Origin: Tsukamurella sp. TY48 | GTDB taxonomy: Bacteria; Actinomycetota; Actinomycetes; Mycobacteriales; Mycobacteriaceae | Assembly (NCBI RefSeq): GCF_019656655.1 | Contig: NZ_BPMV01000001.1 | Coordinates: 682,001-746,000 of the forward strand | DNA: 64,000 nucleotides | Direction of reading: 5' to 3' | Part shown: positions 1-9,237 of the stretch, one piece after another | How the letters are laid out: each line of letters begins with the position of its first letter | Position numbering within the stretch: position 1 is the stretch's first letter | The notes under the pieces: model-generated | Seen by the model: only the letters and a program-made list of their open reading frames with translations | What the model was told of the DNA's origin: nothing | Databases searched by the model: none | Translations under genes and position numbers: made by a program

Positions 1-935
1 TCGGCATCATGGCCAGCTCGCTGGCGCTGATCACCGACGCCGCGCACATGCTCACCGACGCTGCGGCGATCGTCCTGGCACTGTTCGCGATCAAGATCGC
101 GGCCAAGCCCGCCCAGGGCGGCTACACCTACGGCCTCAAGCGGGCCGAGATCCTCTCGGCGCAGGCCAACGGCATCACGCTGCTGCTCCTGGCGGTGTAC
201 TTCGTCTACGAGGGCATCTCCCGCATCATCGATCCGCCGAACGTGGACGGCAAGCTGGTGTTCTTCACCGCGCTCGCCGGCTGCGCGGTGAACATCGCGG
301 CCACGATGTGCATCCGCCGCGCGAACCGGGAGAGCCTCAACGTGGAGGGTGCGTACCAGCACATCCTCAACGACCTCTACGCCTTCATCGCCACGGCGAT
401 CGCGGGCGCCATCATCTGGGCCACCGGCTGGGGCCAGGCCGACGCGATCGCCGCGCTGGTCGTGGCCGCGCTCATGTTCAAGGCGGGCTGGGGATTGGTG
501 AAGGCCTCCGGGCGCATCTTCCTCGAGGCGGCGCCGGAGGGCGTCGATCCCTCGGCCGTGGGCGCCGACATCGCCTCCGTCCCGTCGGTGGAAGAGGTCC
601 ACGACCTGCACATCTGGGAGATCACCTCCGGCCAGGCCGCGATGTCGGCACACATCCTGGTGACGCCGGGAGCGGACTGCCACGCGGTCCGGGCGACGGT
701 GGCCAAGCGACTGCACGACGATTACGACATCGAGCACGCGACCCTGCAGGTGGATCACGTCGGCGACGAGGATCACTGCGATGAGCCGCACGGCGAGGCG
801 TACCGGTCGGCCGATCAGGCCGCGTCAGACGTGCCGACGGTGTCCGCACCGGCCGGAACGCCCACTCCCGCCGCCGCCCCCGCACCGGTCGCGAAGGCCG
901 ATGATCACGCGCCGAAGAACGGCGGCACCACGTAG
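1..935 (+). CDS. Cation diffusion facilitator (CDF) family metal exporter, 5' truncated by window edge
   Basis: Inner-membrane antiporter that exports divalent metals such as Zn2+ or Co2+ in exchange for protons. The reading frame is open to the window edge, and the first in-frame ATG (position 9) falls inside the first conserved helix, so the true start lies outside. Counting from that ATG, the two family HxxxD metal-site motifs are visible (H13/D17 and H118/D122), followed by the cytoplasmic C-terminal domain with the WEITSGQ-type segment near residues 200-210. The tail is rich in His, Asp, Pro and Ala, and could be an extra metal-binding extension. The last 31 bp overlap the 3' end of the convergent lipase gene. 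The exact metal cannot be read from the sequence. Confidence 0.9.
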   Translation, partial: GIMASSLALITDAAHMLTDAAAIVLALFAIKIAAKPAQGGYTYGLKRAEILSAQANGITLLLLAVYFVYEGISRIIDPPNVDGKLVFFTALAGCAVNIAATMCIRRANRESLNVEGAYQHILNDLYAFIATAIAGAIIWATGWGQADAIAALVVAALMFKAGWGLVKASGRIFLEAAPEGVDPSAVGADIASVPSVEEVHDLHIWEITSGQAAMSAHILVTPGADCHAVRATVAKRLHDDYDIEHATLQVDHVGDEDHCDEPHGEAYRSADQAASDVPTVSAPAGTPTPAAAPAPVAKADDHAPKNGGTT

Positions 936-1855
936 CACGGCACCGCCCGCGGGTGCTGCGGGTCGAGGGCGTTGAGTACGAAGTAGGCGGCGCGGCGGGA
1001 ACCGGCGATCGCGAGGTGGTCGGAGAAGTCCTGCCCGCACGTGTCCTGGACGACGATGTTGGTGACCCTGGTTCCGGCAGGACCCTGAAGCTGTCCACTG
1101 GTGTACGGGAGCACGAGTTCGTCGTAGCGGGTGGAGATGTTGGTGTACTCGATGCCGGCGGCGTAAGGCGTTCCGCCGGTCCAGATCTTGTCGAGGAAAC
1201 GCGATCCCGGCAGCATGTCGCCGATCGATTCGAAGACCGGGACGTACGGGTCGCGCACGTTCAGCCCGCGCACGAACGCTGAGACCGCGCGCCCCACGTC
1301 CGCACTCGTTCCGCGCCACAGCGGGGCGAGGGAGACGTACCGTCCCACCTTCGCGGCGCCGCCGAGGTACTTCACGAAGTACGACGGCATCAGCGTGCCC
1401 TGCGAGTGGCCGATCAGGTCGACCTTGCTCGCACCGGTCGATTGCAGAACACGTTCCACGACCGACTTGAGCTGTTCGGCGCTCGCCGCCAACGGCCTGG
1501 TGCCGCCGATCTGATTCGCCGGCCACGGGGCGCCGGGGAGCGCCCCGTAGGTGAAGCTGAAGACGCAGTAGCCGTTGTTCTTCAACAGCGGGGCGTAGGC
1601 GCCCCAGTTGGTCTGCGAGCCACCACCCGTGCCGTGCACCAGGACGACGGGGTTGGGGTGTCGCGCAGTGGGTTTGCAGGCGTAGTCGTTGGTTCCGGGG
1701 AGCGAGCCGTTCGGATTGGTCAGCTCGAACGGGATGCCGCCGAAGAAATTGAAGTTCTCCGGCAGCGGTGCGGCCTGCGCCGGAGTCGCGGCGACCAGGA
1801 GCGCGATGGCCGCGACGGCGGCGGATGCGCTGCGACGAAGTGAACGAAGCTTCAT
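905..1855 (-). CDS. Secreted alpha/beta-hydrolase lipase (EstA/class 2 lipase type)
   Basis: Predicted exported lipase/esterase of 316 residues. It has a basic N-terminus, a hydrophobic core at about residues 10-25 and an Ala-x-Ala cleavage site near residue 28, which fits Sec export. The oxyanion-type HGTGGG is at 74-79 and the nucleophile elbow GHSQG has its serine at 151. I chose the ATG at 1855 rather than the ATG at 1894 because it begins directly at the signal peptide. A TACCGT -10-like hexamer sits 8 nt upstream, and a perfect KstR-like palindrome lies 46 bp upstream. This suggests control with the sterol/cholesterol regulon and a substrate that is a lipid or steryl ester (inference). 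The 3' end overlaps the convergent CDF gene by 31 bp. Confidence 0.88.
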   Translation of the reverse strand: MKLRSLRRSASAAVAAIALLVAATPAQAAPLPENFNFFGGIPFELTNPNGSLPGTNDYACKPTARHPNPVVLVHGTGGGSQTNWGAYAPLLKNNGYCVFSFTYGALPGAPWPANQIGGTRPLAASAEQLKSVVERVLQSTGASKVDLIGHSQGTLMPSYFVKYLGGAAKVGRYVSLAPLWRGTSADVGRAVSAFVRGLNVRDPYVPVFESIGDMLPGSRFLDKIWTGGTPYAAGIEYTNISTRYDELVLPYTSGQLQGPAGTRVTNIVVQDTCGQDFSDHLAIAGSRRAAYFVLNALDPQHPRAVPCYVVPPFFGA

Positions 1856-1900
1856 GCGTTCGCACGGTAACCGAGGTGGCGGTTTCAGAAACACATTTTG

Positions 1901-1914
1901 TAGAACTTGTTCTA
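1901..1914. promoter_or_regulatory. KstR-type operator palindrome upstream of the lipase gene
   Basis: Perfect inverted repeat TAGAAC-TT-GTTCTA. It matches the AACnnGTT core with TAG/CTA flanks described for KstR, the TetR-family repressor of cholesterol catabolism in mycobacteria and rhodococci. It is not a LexA box, because the half-sites are 2 bp apart rather than 4. It lies 46 bp upstream of the lipase ATG. The rest of the 1856-2180 gap holds no gene I can support. Confidence 0.65.
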
Positions 1915-2063
1915 ACTTGTCGGGTTGCCCGGAGCGGTCGAATTCCGGGATCGCGCCGGACGAAGGCGGCCATGGTCATCGACATCGACGACGTCGACTC
2001 ACCGCGAACCCTGGGTCCACCAGAGGTCCAGGATCGCACATTCTGATACGACCGTCTCGTGCG

Positions 2064-2091
2064 CGAATCTCATTAGCATCACCCGAGATTC
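2064..2091. repeat. Inverted repeat upstream of the Excalibur gene
   Basis: Arms GAATCTC and GAGATTC are separated by about 13 bp. The repeat sits about 90 bp before the start of the small secreted protein. It could be an operator or only an mRNA hairpin; no regulator is identified. Confidence 0.35.
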
Positions 2092-2180
2092 ATGGTGCAC
2101 CCGCAAAGGCATAAACAGGTGTACGCGTCAGGAAATGGGCCGTCCGGGCGCCGTCGATCCCCCGGTCTGTAGGAGTCCCC

Positions 2181-2390
2181 ATGTCCATCTCCCCCACCCG
2201 CGTCCTCACCGCCGTCGTCGCCGCGATCGCCGTCGCCGGCATCGCCGCTCCGATCACCGTCGCCTCGGCGGATCCGAGCTACAAGAACTGCACTGAGGTC
2301 CGCAAGGCCGGCAAGGCGCCACTGCTCAAGGGGCAGCCCGGCTACAGCTCGAAGCTCGATCGCGACGGAGATGGTGTGGCCTGCGAGTAA
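2181..2390 (+). CDS. Small secreted Excalibur calcium-binding domain protein
   Basis: A 69-residue protein with a signal peptide (hydrophobic segment about 8-28, Ala-rich, cleavage near residue 31). The mature part is a single Excalibur domain: NCTEVRKAG at its start and the DRDGDGVACE calcium-loop signature at the extreme C-terminus, with the two cysteines expected for the family. Such domains are extracellular and calcium-binding, often in cell-wall-associated nuclease or adhesion proteins; here the domain stands alone. A clear AGGAG ribosome site precedes the ATG. A strong hairpin terminator follows the stop codon. Confidence 0.88.
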   Translation: MSISPTRVLTAVVAAIAVAGIAAPITVASADPSYKNCTEVRKAGKAPLLKGQPGYSSKLDRDGDGVACE

Positions 2391-2405
2391 TCACCGGAGA
2401 AAGAG

Positions 2406-2437
2406 AAGTGCCCCCGGCCTGATGGCCGGGGGCACTT
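2406..2437. terminator. Bidirectional hairpin terminator between the Excalibur gene and ssrA
   Basis: Perfect 14-bp stem (AAGTGCCCCCGGCC and its complement) with a TGAT loop. The A/T pairs at the stem base act as a short U-tract on both strands. It lies between the convergent Excalibur gene and the tmRNA gene, so it can serve both. Confidence 0.85.
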
Positions 2438-2441
2438 TCCG

Positions 2442-2809
2442 TGGAGCCGCCGGGAATTGAACCCGGGTCCTCCGTCATTTCTACGGGGCTTCTCCGTGCG
2501 CAGTCCGCTGTGTCTCTACTCGGATCTCCTAGTCTCGCGAACAAGCCAGGATGACGATCCCAGTCGCTGTTTGATGTCCCTCACGATGCCGCGACCGCAC
2601 CGTGAGGTGAATCCCTCTAGCTGATGCCAGGAACCGGGCCGAGGGCGAACCCGGGCTGACAGACTCGCTTTGCTACTTAGGCAGCAAGAGCGAAGTCGCG
2701 CTGATTGGAATCGGCGCTTAATTGGTTGCCGCGACGCTTACGGTGGTCTCCAGCCTGCACCGGCACGCTTCCCCCGCGTCAACAAACGAAGTCGAAACCG
2801 ATCGGCCCC
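2442..2809 (-). ncRNA. ssrA: Transfer-messenger RNA (tmRNA)
   Basis: One-piece tmRNA of about 368 nt. The 5' end GGGGCCG pairs with the 3' CGGCTCC to form the acceptor stem, followed by discriminator A; CCA is not encoded. The T-arm GGTTCAATTCC and the 5' GGTTTCGACT segment are canonical. The resume codon is GCC at 2715-2713, and the frame reads ADSNQRDFALAA then TAA (stop at 2677-2679), the mycobacterial-type proteolysis tag. The tRNA-like part ends 5 nt from the shared terminator. smpB, its protein partner, lies about 340 bp upstream on the same strand. Confidence 0.96.
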
Positions 2810-2919
2810 TTATCGTCTGCCTCAGCAGAAGCCCATCCCTTACGGGGTGGAGACTCCAGAGTACCCCACCCCGGGGGCCGCCCGTCCACCGGTTTTCCCG
2901 CCGGCGAACACCGGGCGGC

Positions 2920-3039
2920 CTAGGTCAGGCGCACTCTCGTCCCCGTCGACGAGGCGCTCATGTTGGCCAGCACGGTGAGCAGCACCGTCCCGGCGCGTCG
3001 CGCCCACGACTTCATCTTGGCCTTGTTCTCAACGCTCAT
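2920..3039 (-). CDS. Hypothetical 39-residue peptide between smpB and ssrA
   Basis: Short ORF with a strong ribosome site, GGAGG placed 6 nt before the ATG at 3039. The product is basic (MSVENKAKMKSWARRAG at its start), followed by a short hydrophobic stretch TVLLTVLANM that could be a weak membrane segment. I do not recognise a family. It lies between smpB and ssrA on the same strand, so it could be read through into ssrA. The rest of 2810-3148 shows no gene. Support is the ribosome site only, so it may be a chance ORF. Confidence 0.4.
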   Translation of the reverse strand: MSVENKAKMKSWARRAGTVLLTVLANMSASSTGTRVRLT

Positions 3040-3148
3040 CGGACACCTCCACCCGAGTCACAGGAGTCACATCAGTAACTCTGATTCAAGTGAACGCCGG
3101 TCCGGGGGCCGGAGCAACGCGCCACGCCCAACGGCGGACGCTGAATAT

Positions 3149-3628
3149 TTATCCGCGCATGCCCTTGACGCGGCGGCCCAGCTCACGCACCAGCTCACGC
3201 TCGGCGGTGCGGCGGGCGATGTCGTGTCGCTTGTCGTAGTCCTGCTTACCCTTGGCCAGCGCCAGCTCCACCTTCACGCGACCGTCGTTGAAGTACATCG
3301 ACAGCGGCACCAGGGTCTGGTTGCCCTCGCGGATCTTGCCGGTGAGCGAATCGATCTCGCGACGGTGCATCAGCAGCTTGCGAGTACGGCGCGGGGTGTG
3401 GTTGGTCCACGAGCCGTTGCCGTACTCCGGGATGTGCAGCCCGCGCAACCACACCTCGCCGTCGTCGATGGTGGCGTACGCGTCGACCAGCGAGGCCTTA
3501 CCCTCTCGGAGCGCCTTCACCTCGGTGCCCACCAGCACCACACCCGCCTCGAAGGTGTCGAGGATGGCGTAGTTGTGGCGCGCCTTGCGGTTGCTCGCGA
3601 TCACCGAGCGCCCCTTCTCCTTCGCCAT
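3149..3628 (-). CDS. smpB: SsrA-binding protein SmpB
   Basis: The 159-residue partner of tmRNA. It binds the tRNA-like domain and lets tmRNA enter stalled ribosomes in trans-translation. The N-terminal [10 protein letters not shown] and [14 protein letters not shown] blocks are characteristic of the family, as is the basic C-terminal tail ([15 protein letters not shown] onward) that acts in the empty mRNA channel. Length is normal. It lies 101 bp after ftsX in the prfB-to-smpB block, close to its RNA partner ssrA. Confidence 0.97.
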   Translation of the reverse strand: MAKEKGRSVIASNRKARHNYAILDTFEAGVVLVGTEVKALREGKASLVDAYATIDDGEVWLRGLHIPEYGNGSWTNHTPRRTRKLLMHRREIDSLTGKIREGNQTLVPLSMYFNDGRVKVELALAKGKQDYDKRHDIARRTAERELVRELGRRVKGMRG

Positions 3629-3729
3629 CTCGTCTTTCCTTTCGATCTCACACGGACGTGTCCCACAGCGGACAACCAGTCCATTCTACGGGCGGCCGAT
3701 AACGGCGGGAAAGCGAGTTTCGCGCGCGG

Positions 3730-4635
3730 CTATTCGCGGACGTAGAAGCGGAGCGTGAGGTACGCGGTGAGGCCGGCACCCACGGCACCGGTCAGGATGA
3801 GCCACGGCGACACCAGCCACACGTCGGTGTTGGTGATCCGGGCCAGGATGTTGACCCCGTAGAACTCGCGCAGCGCCCGGTCGAAGAAGAAGGTCTTCCC
3901 GGCGAACAGGCCGCCGATGGCGAGCACGGCGCCGATCACCGCGGCGAACATCGCCTCCAGCAGGAAGGGCAGCTGCGTGTACCAGCGGCTCGCGCCCACC
4001 AACCGCATGATCGACACCTCGGTTCGGCGGGTGTACGCCGCCACCTGCACCATGTTCGCGATCAGCAGCACCGCGGCGACGGCCTGGATCAGCGCGATGA
4101 AGAAGGCCGCGTTGCGGGCGCCGTTGAGCACCGAGAAGACGCGTTCGACCAGCTTGCGCTGATCCTGCACATCGGTCACGCCGGGCTGCGCCTTGGCCAC
4201 GTCGATCACGGACGCGAACTTGGAGTCGTCGTTCACCCGCACCTTGAACGAGGCGGGGAGCACGCCGGGGCGCACCAGTTCGGCGAGATCGGGCTGCTCG
4301 GCGAAGGTCTTCGTCTTCGCCGTGTTCAGCGCCTGCTCCTGGGAGATGAAGTCCACGGAGTCGACGCCCGCCTGCTGTTTGAGCGTGGTCTCGATCGCCT
4401 GGCACACCGCCTTCTGGCAGTTCGGATCGTCGGCCGCGACCTTGTCGTCGACGAACACCTGGATCTCGACGCGCTGCAGGAAGATGTCCTGGCTCTTGTC
4501 GGCCATTCGCACCACGAGCAGGCCGCCGCCGAACATGCCGAGCGAGATGGCGGTGGTGAGGATCATGGCGATGGTCATGCTCACGTTCCGGCGCAGGCCG
4601 GTGGCGACCTCGCTGGTGATGAAGCTGGCACGCAC
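3730..4635 (-). CDS. ftsX: Cell division ABC transporter permease FtsX
   Basis: A 301-residue membrane subunit of FtsEX, which couples ATP hydrolysis to activation of septal peptidoglycan hydrolases (RipC-type in mycobacteria). Topology matches FtsX: a short cytoplasmic N-terminus, one membrane helix at about residues 20-43, a large extracytoplasmic domain to about 170, then three helices in the C-terminal half, with the typical RRTEVSIMRLVGAS segment between two of them. The gene starts 39 bp after the ftsE stop. Confidence 0.96.
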   Translation of the reverse strand: MRASFITSEVATGLRRNVSMTIAMILTTAISLGMFGGGLLVVRMADKSQDIFLQRVEIQVFVDDKVAADDPNCQKAVCQAIETTLKQQAGVDSVDFISQEQALNTAKTKTFAEQPDLAELVRPGVLPASFKVRVNDDSKFASVIDVAKAQPGVTDVQDQRKLVERVFSVLNGARNAAFFIALIQAVAAVLLIANMVQVAAYTRRTEVSIMRLVGASRWYTQLPFLLEAMFAAVIGAVLAIGGLFAGKTFFFDRALREFYGVNILARITNTDVWLVSPWLILTGAVGAGLTAYLTLRFYVRE

Positions 4636-4674
4636 GGTAATCAGTCCTTCGGATTCGTCTCGATCAGCGGGCGG

Positions 4675-5364
4675 TCAGCGGCCGAGGCCGTACACACCGG
4701 TGGCGTCGTCGCGCACGATGTCGCCCATGCGGAACTCGATCACGCGGCGGCGCATCGAGTCCACGATGTGCCGGTCGTGCGTGGCCATGACCACGGTGGT
4801 CCCGGACCGGTTGATGCGGTCGAGCACGTCCACGATCTCGGCGGAGGTGTCGGGATCGAGGTTGCCGGTGGGCTCATCGGCCAGCAGCAGCAGCGGCCGG
4901 TTGGCGATCGCGCGGGCGATCGCGACGCGCTGCTTCTCGCCGCCGGAGAGCTCGTTGGGCATCCGGTTGGCCTTGCCGCCCAGCCCCACGTAATCGAGGA
5001 CCTGCGGCACGGTGCGGTCGATCACGTTGCTCGGCTTGCCGATCACCTCGAGAGCGAAGGCCACGTTCTCCGCCACGGACTTCTGCTGCAGCAGCCGGAA
5101 GTCCTGGAAGACGCAGCCCAGCGACTGCCGCAGCTGCGGCACCTTCCGCCCGGACAGCTTGTTGACGTGGAAGTCGCCCACGTAGACATCGCCGCTGGTG
5201 GGCTTGTCCTCCTTGAGGAGCAGCCGGAAGAACGTCGATTTGCCCGATCCCGAGGGACCGATCAGAAAGGCGAACTCACCCTTGCCGATGCTCAGCGACA
5301 GGTCGTTCAGCGCAGGCCGGGCCGACGCCTTGTATTTCATCGTGACGTTCTGGAGCGTGATCAC
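4675..5364 (-). CDS. ftsE: Cell division ATP-binding protein FtsE
   Basis: A 229-residue ABC ATPase that partners with FtsX at the division septum. Walker A GPSGSGKS is at 36-43, the signature LSGGEKQR at 139-146, Walker B LLLLADEP at 158-165, and the switch histidine in ATHD near 197. Length and motifs are normal. It sits in the block prfB - mscS - membrane protein - ftsE - ftsX - smpB. Confidence 0.97.
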   Translation of the reverse strand: MITLQNVTMKYKASARPALNDLSLSIGKGEFAFLIGPSGSGKSTFFRLLLKEDKPTSGDVYVGDFHVNKLSGRKVPQLRQSLGCVFQDFRLLQQKSVAENVAFALEVIGKPSNVIDRTVPQVLDYVGLGGKANRMPNELSGGEKQRVAIARAIANRPLLLLADEPTGNLDPDTSAEIVDVLDRINRSGTTVVMATHDRHIVDSMRRRVIEFRMGDIVRDDATGVYGLGR

Positions 5365-5391
5365 GGTCGCCCAGTGTACTGACGCCCCGGC

Positions 5392-5895
5392 CTAACCCGG
5401 TGCAACTGTCGTTGTCGGTGCGCCGCCGGGCGATGTAGTGCCGGTTTCCGGCCCTCCCGGCTGCGGCACCGTGGGGGCGGTCGGGCTCGGGATGGTCACC
5501 GTCGTGGTGCCCGACGGGACCTGTCCGCTCGCCGTCGGCTGCCCGGGGCGGGGCGCAGCGCTGCCCGATACGGACGGCCCGGACGACGGTGCGCCGGACG
5601 ATCCCGAGGGCGTCGTGGACGGCATGGTCGTCGAACTGGGCGGCCGGGTGAGCGTGGTGGTACCGGACACCCAGGGCTGATTGGCCGCGGGCGGCGTCGT
5701 CTCCGTCGGTCCGGCGGTGGGGCCGTACCTGCGCTCCTCCTGCGGCACGAACTGCTGCCGCAGGTCCTGGTACCAGGCCATCAGCACCACGAACAGCACG
5801 ACCAGGATCGCGGTGCTGGTGCGGATGCGGGTGCCGCGGATGTACTTCGGCAGTCGATCCCAGAGGGGTGGGGAGACGGGCTTGTCGTCGGTCAT
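5392..5895 (-). CDS. Single-pass membrane protein with Pro/Ser/Thr/Gly-rich C-terminal region
   Basis: A 167-residue protein of unknown function. A cytoplasmic N-terminus (about 28 residues) is followed by one membrane helix (about 29-46, STAILVVLFVVLMAWY) and then about 110 residues of low-complexity Pro, Thr, Ser and Gly, probably extracytoplasmic and disordered. Its start ATG overlaps the stop of the mscS-like gene (ATGA), which indicates translational coupling. A proline-rich membrane protein sits at the same place in M. tuberculosis (Rv3103c region, from memory). A septal or wall-spanning role next to ftsEX is only inference. Confidence 0.75.
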   Translation of the reverse strand: MTDDKPVSPPLWDRLPKYIRGTRIRTSTAILVVLFVVLMAWYQDLRQQFVPQEERRYGPTAGPTETTPPAANQPWVSGTTTLTRPPSSTTMPSTTPSGSSGAPSSGPSVSGSAAPRPGQPTASGQVPSGTTTVTIPSPTAPTVPQPGGPETGTTSPGGAPTTTVAPG

Positions 5896-6821
5896 GTGGC
5901 CGCCTTGTCGTCACTCTGGGCGGTCTCGGTGCGCGGGTCGACGGTGTCGGTGCGCGGATCGACCGAGATGCCGGCGGTGGCGAGGCTGCGCACGATGCGT
6001 TCGCGCAGGTTGCGGCCCACCTCGAACTGCTTACCCGGGAGGGTACGCGCCACCATCCGCATGTTCACCTGGTCGAGGTCGATCGATTCGACGCCCATCA
6101 CGCTGGGCTCGTCGAGCAGCAGCGTGGACATGTACGGGTCCTGGTACGCCCGCTCCCCCACGGTGTGCAGGAGCGCGTTCACCTTGCCGATGTCCACGGT
6201 GGTGGGCAGCGGGATGTCGACGACGGCGCGGGCCCAGTCCTTCGACAGGTTGGTGGCCTTGACCACCTGCCCGTTCGGGACGGTGATCACCTCGCCGTCG
6301 GTGTTGCGGAGCTTGGTGACGCGCAGGGTGACGTCCTCGACGGTGCCCTCCGCCGTCGAGCCTCCGGTCAGCGTGAGCGCGACGACGTCGCCGAAGCCGT
6401 ACTGCCGCTCGGTGATCAGGAAGAACCCGGCCAGTAGGTCCTGCACTACGCGCTGCGCGCCGAAGCCCAGCGCCGCACCGATCACGGTGGCGGGTGCGAC
6501 CAGCGCGGTGATCGGGACGCCCAGCGCCACGATGATCTGGTAGCCGGCGAACAGGTAGATCGCGGCGATGGCCACCCAGCTGATCACCTGGATCACGGCG
6601 TGCTGGTGCTTCGCGGACTCCGAGCGCACCAGCGAATCGCTGTTCTTGAACTCGGCGTCGATCCGGCGGGTGACGCGCGCGGAGGCCCAATTGACGAACC
6701 GGTTGGCCAGGACGGCGGCGATCGACCAGAGGGCGATCGGCAGCACCCGCTCGAACATCAGCAGTCGCCACCCCGTCGTATCGAACGAGGTGAACGAGAG
6801 TGCGAGCGTGCTACTCGTCAT
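5892..6821 (-). CDS. Small-conductance mechanosensitive channel (MscS) family protein
   Basis: A 309-residue integral membrane protein. Several N-terminal helices are followed by the pore-helix region near [18 protein letters not shown] and [22 protein letters not shown], and by the MscS beta-domain with the hallmark [12 protein letters not shown]. The C-terminus ends in a repeated hydrophilic segment (two DTVDPRTE-like copies). I chose the ATG at 6821, which overlaps the end of prfB by 11 bp; the longer frame to 6872 lies inside prfB. Likely role: osmotic safety valve. Confidence 0.88.
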   Translation of the reverse strand: MTSSTLALSFTSFDTTGWRLLMFERVLPIALWSIAAVLANRFVNWASARVTRRIDAEFKNSDSLVRSESAKHQHAVIQVISWVAIAAIYLFAGYQIIVALGVPITALVAPATVIGAALGFGAQRVVQDLLAGFFLITERQYGFGDVVALTLTGGSTAEGTVEDVTLRVTKLRNTDGEVITVPNGQVVKATNLSKDWARAVVDIPLPTTVDIGKVNALLHTVGERAYQDPYMSTLLLDEPSVMGVESIDLDQVNMRMVARTLPGKQFEVGRNLRERIVRSLATAGISVDPRTDTVDPRTETAQSDDKAAT

Positions 6822-7926
6822 CGCCGCGCATCCGCCAGCGGATGCCGGCCTCGATGAAGCCGTCCAGGTCACCGTCGAGCACGGCCGACGGGTTGTTGAC
6901 CTCGTAGTTCGTCCGCAGGTCCTTGACCATCTGGTACGGATGCAGCACGTAGGAGCGCATCTGGTTGCCCCACGACGCGCCCTCGTTGGTCTTGAGCGCG
7001 TCCATCTGGGCCCGCTCCTCCTGGCGCTTGCGCTCCAGCAGCTTGGCCTGCAGCACCTTCATGGCGGAGACCTTGTTCTGCAGCTGGCTCTTCTCGTTCT
7101 GACAGGTGACCACGATGCCGGTCGGGATGTGCGTGAGGCGGACCGCGGAGTCGGTGGTGTTGACCGACTGGCCGCCCGGGCCGGACGAGCGGTACACGTC
7201 CACGCGCACCTCGTTCTCGTCGACGTCGATGTGGTCGGTGGTCTCCACCACGGGCAGCACCTCGACCTCGGCGAAGGAGGTCTGGCGGCGGCCCTGGTTG
7301 TCGAACGGGCTGATCCGCACGAGGCGGTGGGTGCCCATCTCCACGGAGAGGGTGCCGTAGGCGTAGTCGGTCTTCACGGCGAAGGTCGCGGACTTCAGGC
7401 CCGCCTCCTCGGCGTAGCTGGTGTCGTAGACCTCCACGCCGTAGCCGTGCTTCTCGGCCCAGCGGATGTACATGCGCATGAGCATCTCGGCCCAGTCCGC
7501 GGCGTCCACACCGCCGGCGCCGGAGCGGATGTTGATCAGCGCGTCGCGGCTGTCGTACTCGCCCGAGAGCATGGTCTTGACTTCCATCGCCTCGATCTCG
7601 GTGCGCAGCTTCGCGCGATCGGCGTCGGCGTCCTCCAGGGCGGCGGCCAGGTCGTCGCCCTCCTCGGCCTCGGCGAGCTCGTAGAGCACCGGCAGATCGT
7701 CGAGCCGCTGCCGCAGGTCGGTGACCCGGCGCAGCTCGGACTGGGCGTGCGAGAGCTGGCTGGTGACCTGCTGGGCATTGGCCTGGTCGTTCCACAGCTC
7801 CGGATCCGAGGCCTTGTGCTCCAGCTCGTCGACGCGGCGGCGCAGCTCGTCGAGGTCGATCACCTTCTCCACCGTCTGGAGGGTGGTCTCGAGGCTCTCG
7901 ATGTCTGCGATCACGTCAGGTTGCAC
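6811..7926 (-). CDS. prfB: Peptide chain release factor 2
   Basis: RF2, which recognises UGA/UAA and triggers peptide release. The start is taken as GTG at 7926, giving 371 residues; the N-terminus aligns with mycobacterial RF2, and a longer frame runs into the upstream gene. The stop-codon-reading SPF tripeptide is at 206-208 and the catalytic GGQ at 251-253. There is no programmed frameshift, as expected for actinobacteria. It starts 2 bp after the upstream membrane-protein gene. Confidence 0.96.
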   Translation of the reverse strand: MQPDVIADIESLETTLQTVEKVIDLDELRRRVDELEHKASDPELWNDQANAQQVTSQLSHAQSELRRVTDLRQRLDDLPVLYELAEAEEGDDLAAALEDADADRAKLRTEIEAMEVKTMLSGEYDSRDALINIRSGAGGVDAADWAEMLMRMYIRWAEKHGYGVEVYDTSYAEEAGLKSATFAVKTDYAYGTLSVEMGTHRLVRISPFDNQGRRQTSFAEVEVLPVVETTDHIDVDENEVRVDVYRSSGPGGQSVNTTDSAVRLTHIPTGIVVTCQNEKSQLQNKVSAMKVLQAKLLERKRQEERAQMDALKTNEGASWGNQMRSYVLHPYQMVKDLRTNYEVNNPSAVLDGDLDGFIEAGIRWRMRGDDE

Positions 7927-7928
7927 AG

Positions 7929-8321
7929 TTATCCAGGATACTGCTCGGGCGGCCCGGCGGAGTCCGGCGGCGGGGTAAGGCTGCCGAGCTGCCAGGAGCT
8001 GTCGACCTTGCCCACCTTGTAGTAGACGGGCCACTGGTCACCCACCTCGGGCCAGCGCTGCGAGAAGTCCACCACGAGTTGCCGGTACACGGCAGTGGGT
8101 GCGGTGGTGGGGCCGGCGATGCTGCCGGACACGGTGACGAAGGCCTGTCCCTTCTGATCCGCCTCCAGGGGCCGCGGGCTGACGCCGCTGAGGGTGAGGA
8201 CGCCGTCCTCGAGGCCCGGGCCGGCGGGGGCGGTGCCCACCGCCGTCTTCTTCGAGCGCTGCCAACCGATGATCAGCGCGGCGACCACCACGGCCAGGAA
8301 CGCGATCCAGATGAACTCCAT
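7929..8321 (-). CDS. Small membrane-anchored hypothetical protein upstream of prfB
   Basis: A 130-residue protein with one N-terminal membrane helix (about residues 4-20, [17 protein letters not shown]). A basic KK turn follows, then a soluble domain of about 95 residues with no motif I recognise. The ATG at 8321 has a TAATCT -10 element exactly 7 nt upstream, so a leaderless mRNA is likely. It is divergent from hisN (79 bp apart) and 2 bp from prfB, so it is probably the first gene of the prfB operon. Confidence 0.7.
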   Translation of the reverse strand: MEFIWIAFLAVVVAALIIGWQRSKKTAVGTAPAGPGLEDGVLTLSGVSPRPLEADQKGQAFVTVSGSIAGPTTAPTAVYRQLVVDFSQRWPEVGDQWPVYYKVGKVDSSWQLGSLTPPPDSAGPPEQYPG

Positions 8322-8400
8322 GATGTCCAGATTACCGACGGTGGGCACTGCTGTGGGGCGTGCGACGAACCGGGGCCGCGGGCTCGATTACCGTGCAGCT

Positions 8401-9198
8401 ATGTCGAGCGCACCGTCGAACCCGAATCCCGACCTCCAGCTGGCCCTGAGCCTCGCCGATGCCGCGGACGAGCTGACCATGGCGCGGTTCGGCGCGCTGG
8501 ACCTGAAGGTGGACGCCAAGCCGGACCTGACCCCGGTCTCCGATGCCGATCTCGCCACCGAGACCCTGATCCGCGAGCGTCTGGCCGCCGAGCGCCCCGG
8601 CGATGCGGTACTCGGCGAGGAGTTCGGCGGCGAGCCCGTCTTCTCCGGGCGGCAGTGGGTGCTCGATCCCATCGACGGCACCAAGAACTTCGTGCGTGCG
8701 GTCCCGGTGTGGTCCACGCTCATCGCGCTGTTGGAGGACGGCGTGCCCACAGTGGGCGTGGTCTCGGCGCCCGCGCTGCGCCGCCGCTGGTTCGCCTCGG
8801 CCGGCTCGGGTGCGTTCGTCCAGTTCGACGGTGGCGAGCCGGTGCGGATCTCGGTCTCGGCGGTCCGGGAGATCGCGGACGCGAGCATCTCCTTCTCCGA
8901 CCTGTCGTATTTCGCGGACCGCGCCGGGCGCGACCGTTTCCTGGCCCTGGCCGATGATGCCTGGCGGCTGCGGGGCTACGGCGACTTCTGGAGCTACTGC
9001 CTGGTGGCCGAAGGATCGGTGGACGTCGCCGTGGAACCCGAAGTCTCCCTGTGGGATCTGGCCGCGGTGGAGATCCTGGTGCGCGAGGCCGGCGGCCTGT
9101 TCACGGGCACCGACGGTACGCCCGGGCCGCACGCGGGGTCCGCCGTCGCGGCCAACCCCGCGCTGCATCCCCAGGTGCTCGCGCGTCTCACCCCCTGA
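8401..9198 (+). CDS. hisN: Histidinol-phosphatase (inositol monophosphatase family)
   Basis: A 265-residue Mg2+-dependent phosphatase; in actinobacteria this clade dephosphorylates histidinol phosphate in histidine synthesis. Metal-binding motifs are LGEEFGG (about 71-77) and DPIDGTKNF (89-97), with the second motif [11 protein letters not shown] near 220-230. TACCGT lies exactly 6 nt before the ATG, which predicts a leaderless transcript. The neighbouring fadE24/fadE23 order is the same as in M. tuberculosis (from memory). Activity on other phosphomonoesters (inositol-P) cannot be excluded. Confidence 0.88.
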   Translation: MSSAPSNPNPDLQLALSLADAADELTMARFGALDLKVDAKPDLTPVSDADLATETLIRERLAAERPGDAVLGEEFGGEPVFSGRQWVLDPIDGTKNFVRAVPVWSTLIALLEDGVPTVGVVSAPALRRRWFASAGSGAFVQFDGGEPVRISVSAVREIADASISFSDLSYFADRAGRDRFLALADDAWRLRGYGDFWSYCLVAEGSVDVAVEPEVSLWDLAAVEILVREAGGLFTGTDGTPGPHAGSAVAANPALHPQVLARLTP

Positions 9199-9237
9199 CA
9201 CAACGAGACACATTTCGTCCCACCTCTTGGCACCGAT

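Noticed and set aside
1901-1914. LexA/SOS box reading of the palindrome before the lipase
   Set aside because: The half-sites AAC/GTT are 2 bp apart and not 4, so it fits KstR and not the mycobacterial SOS box.
6811-7926. Programmed frameshift in prfB
   Set aside because: The frame is continuous from the GTG, with no internal UGA or CUUU-UGA slip site.
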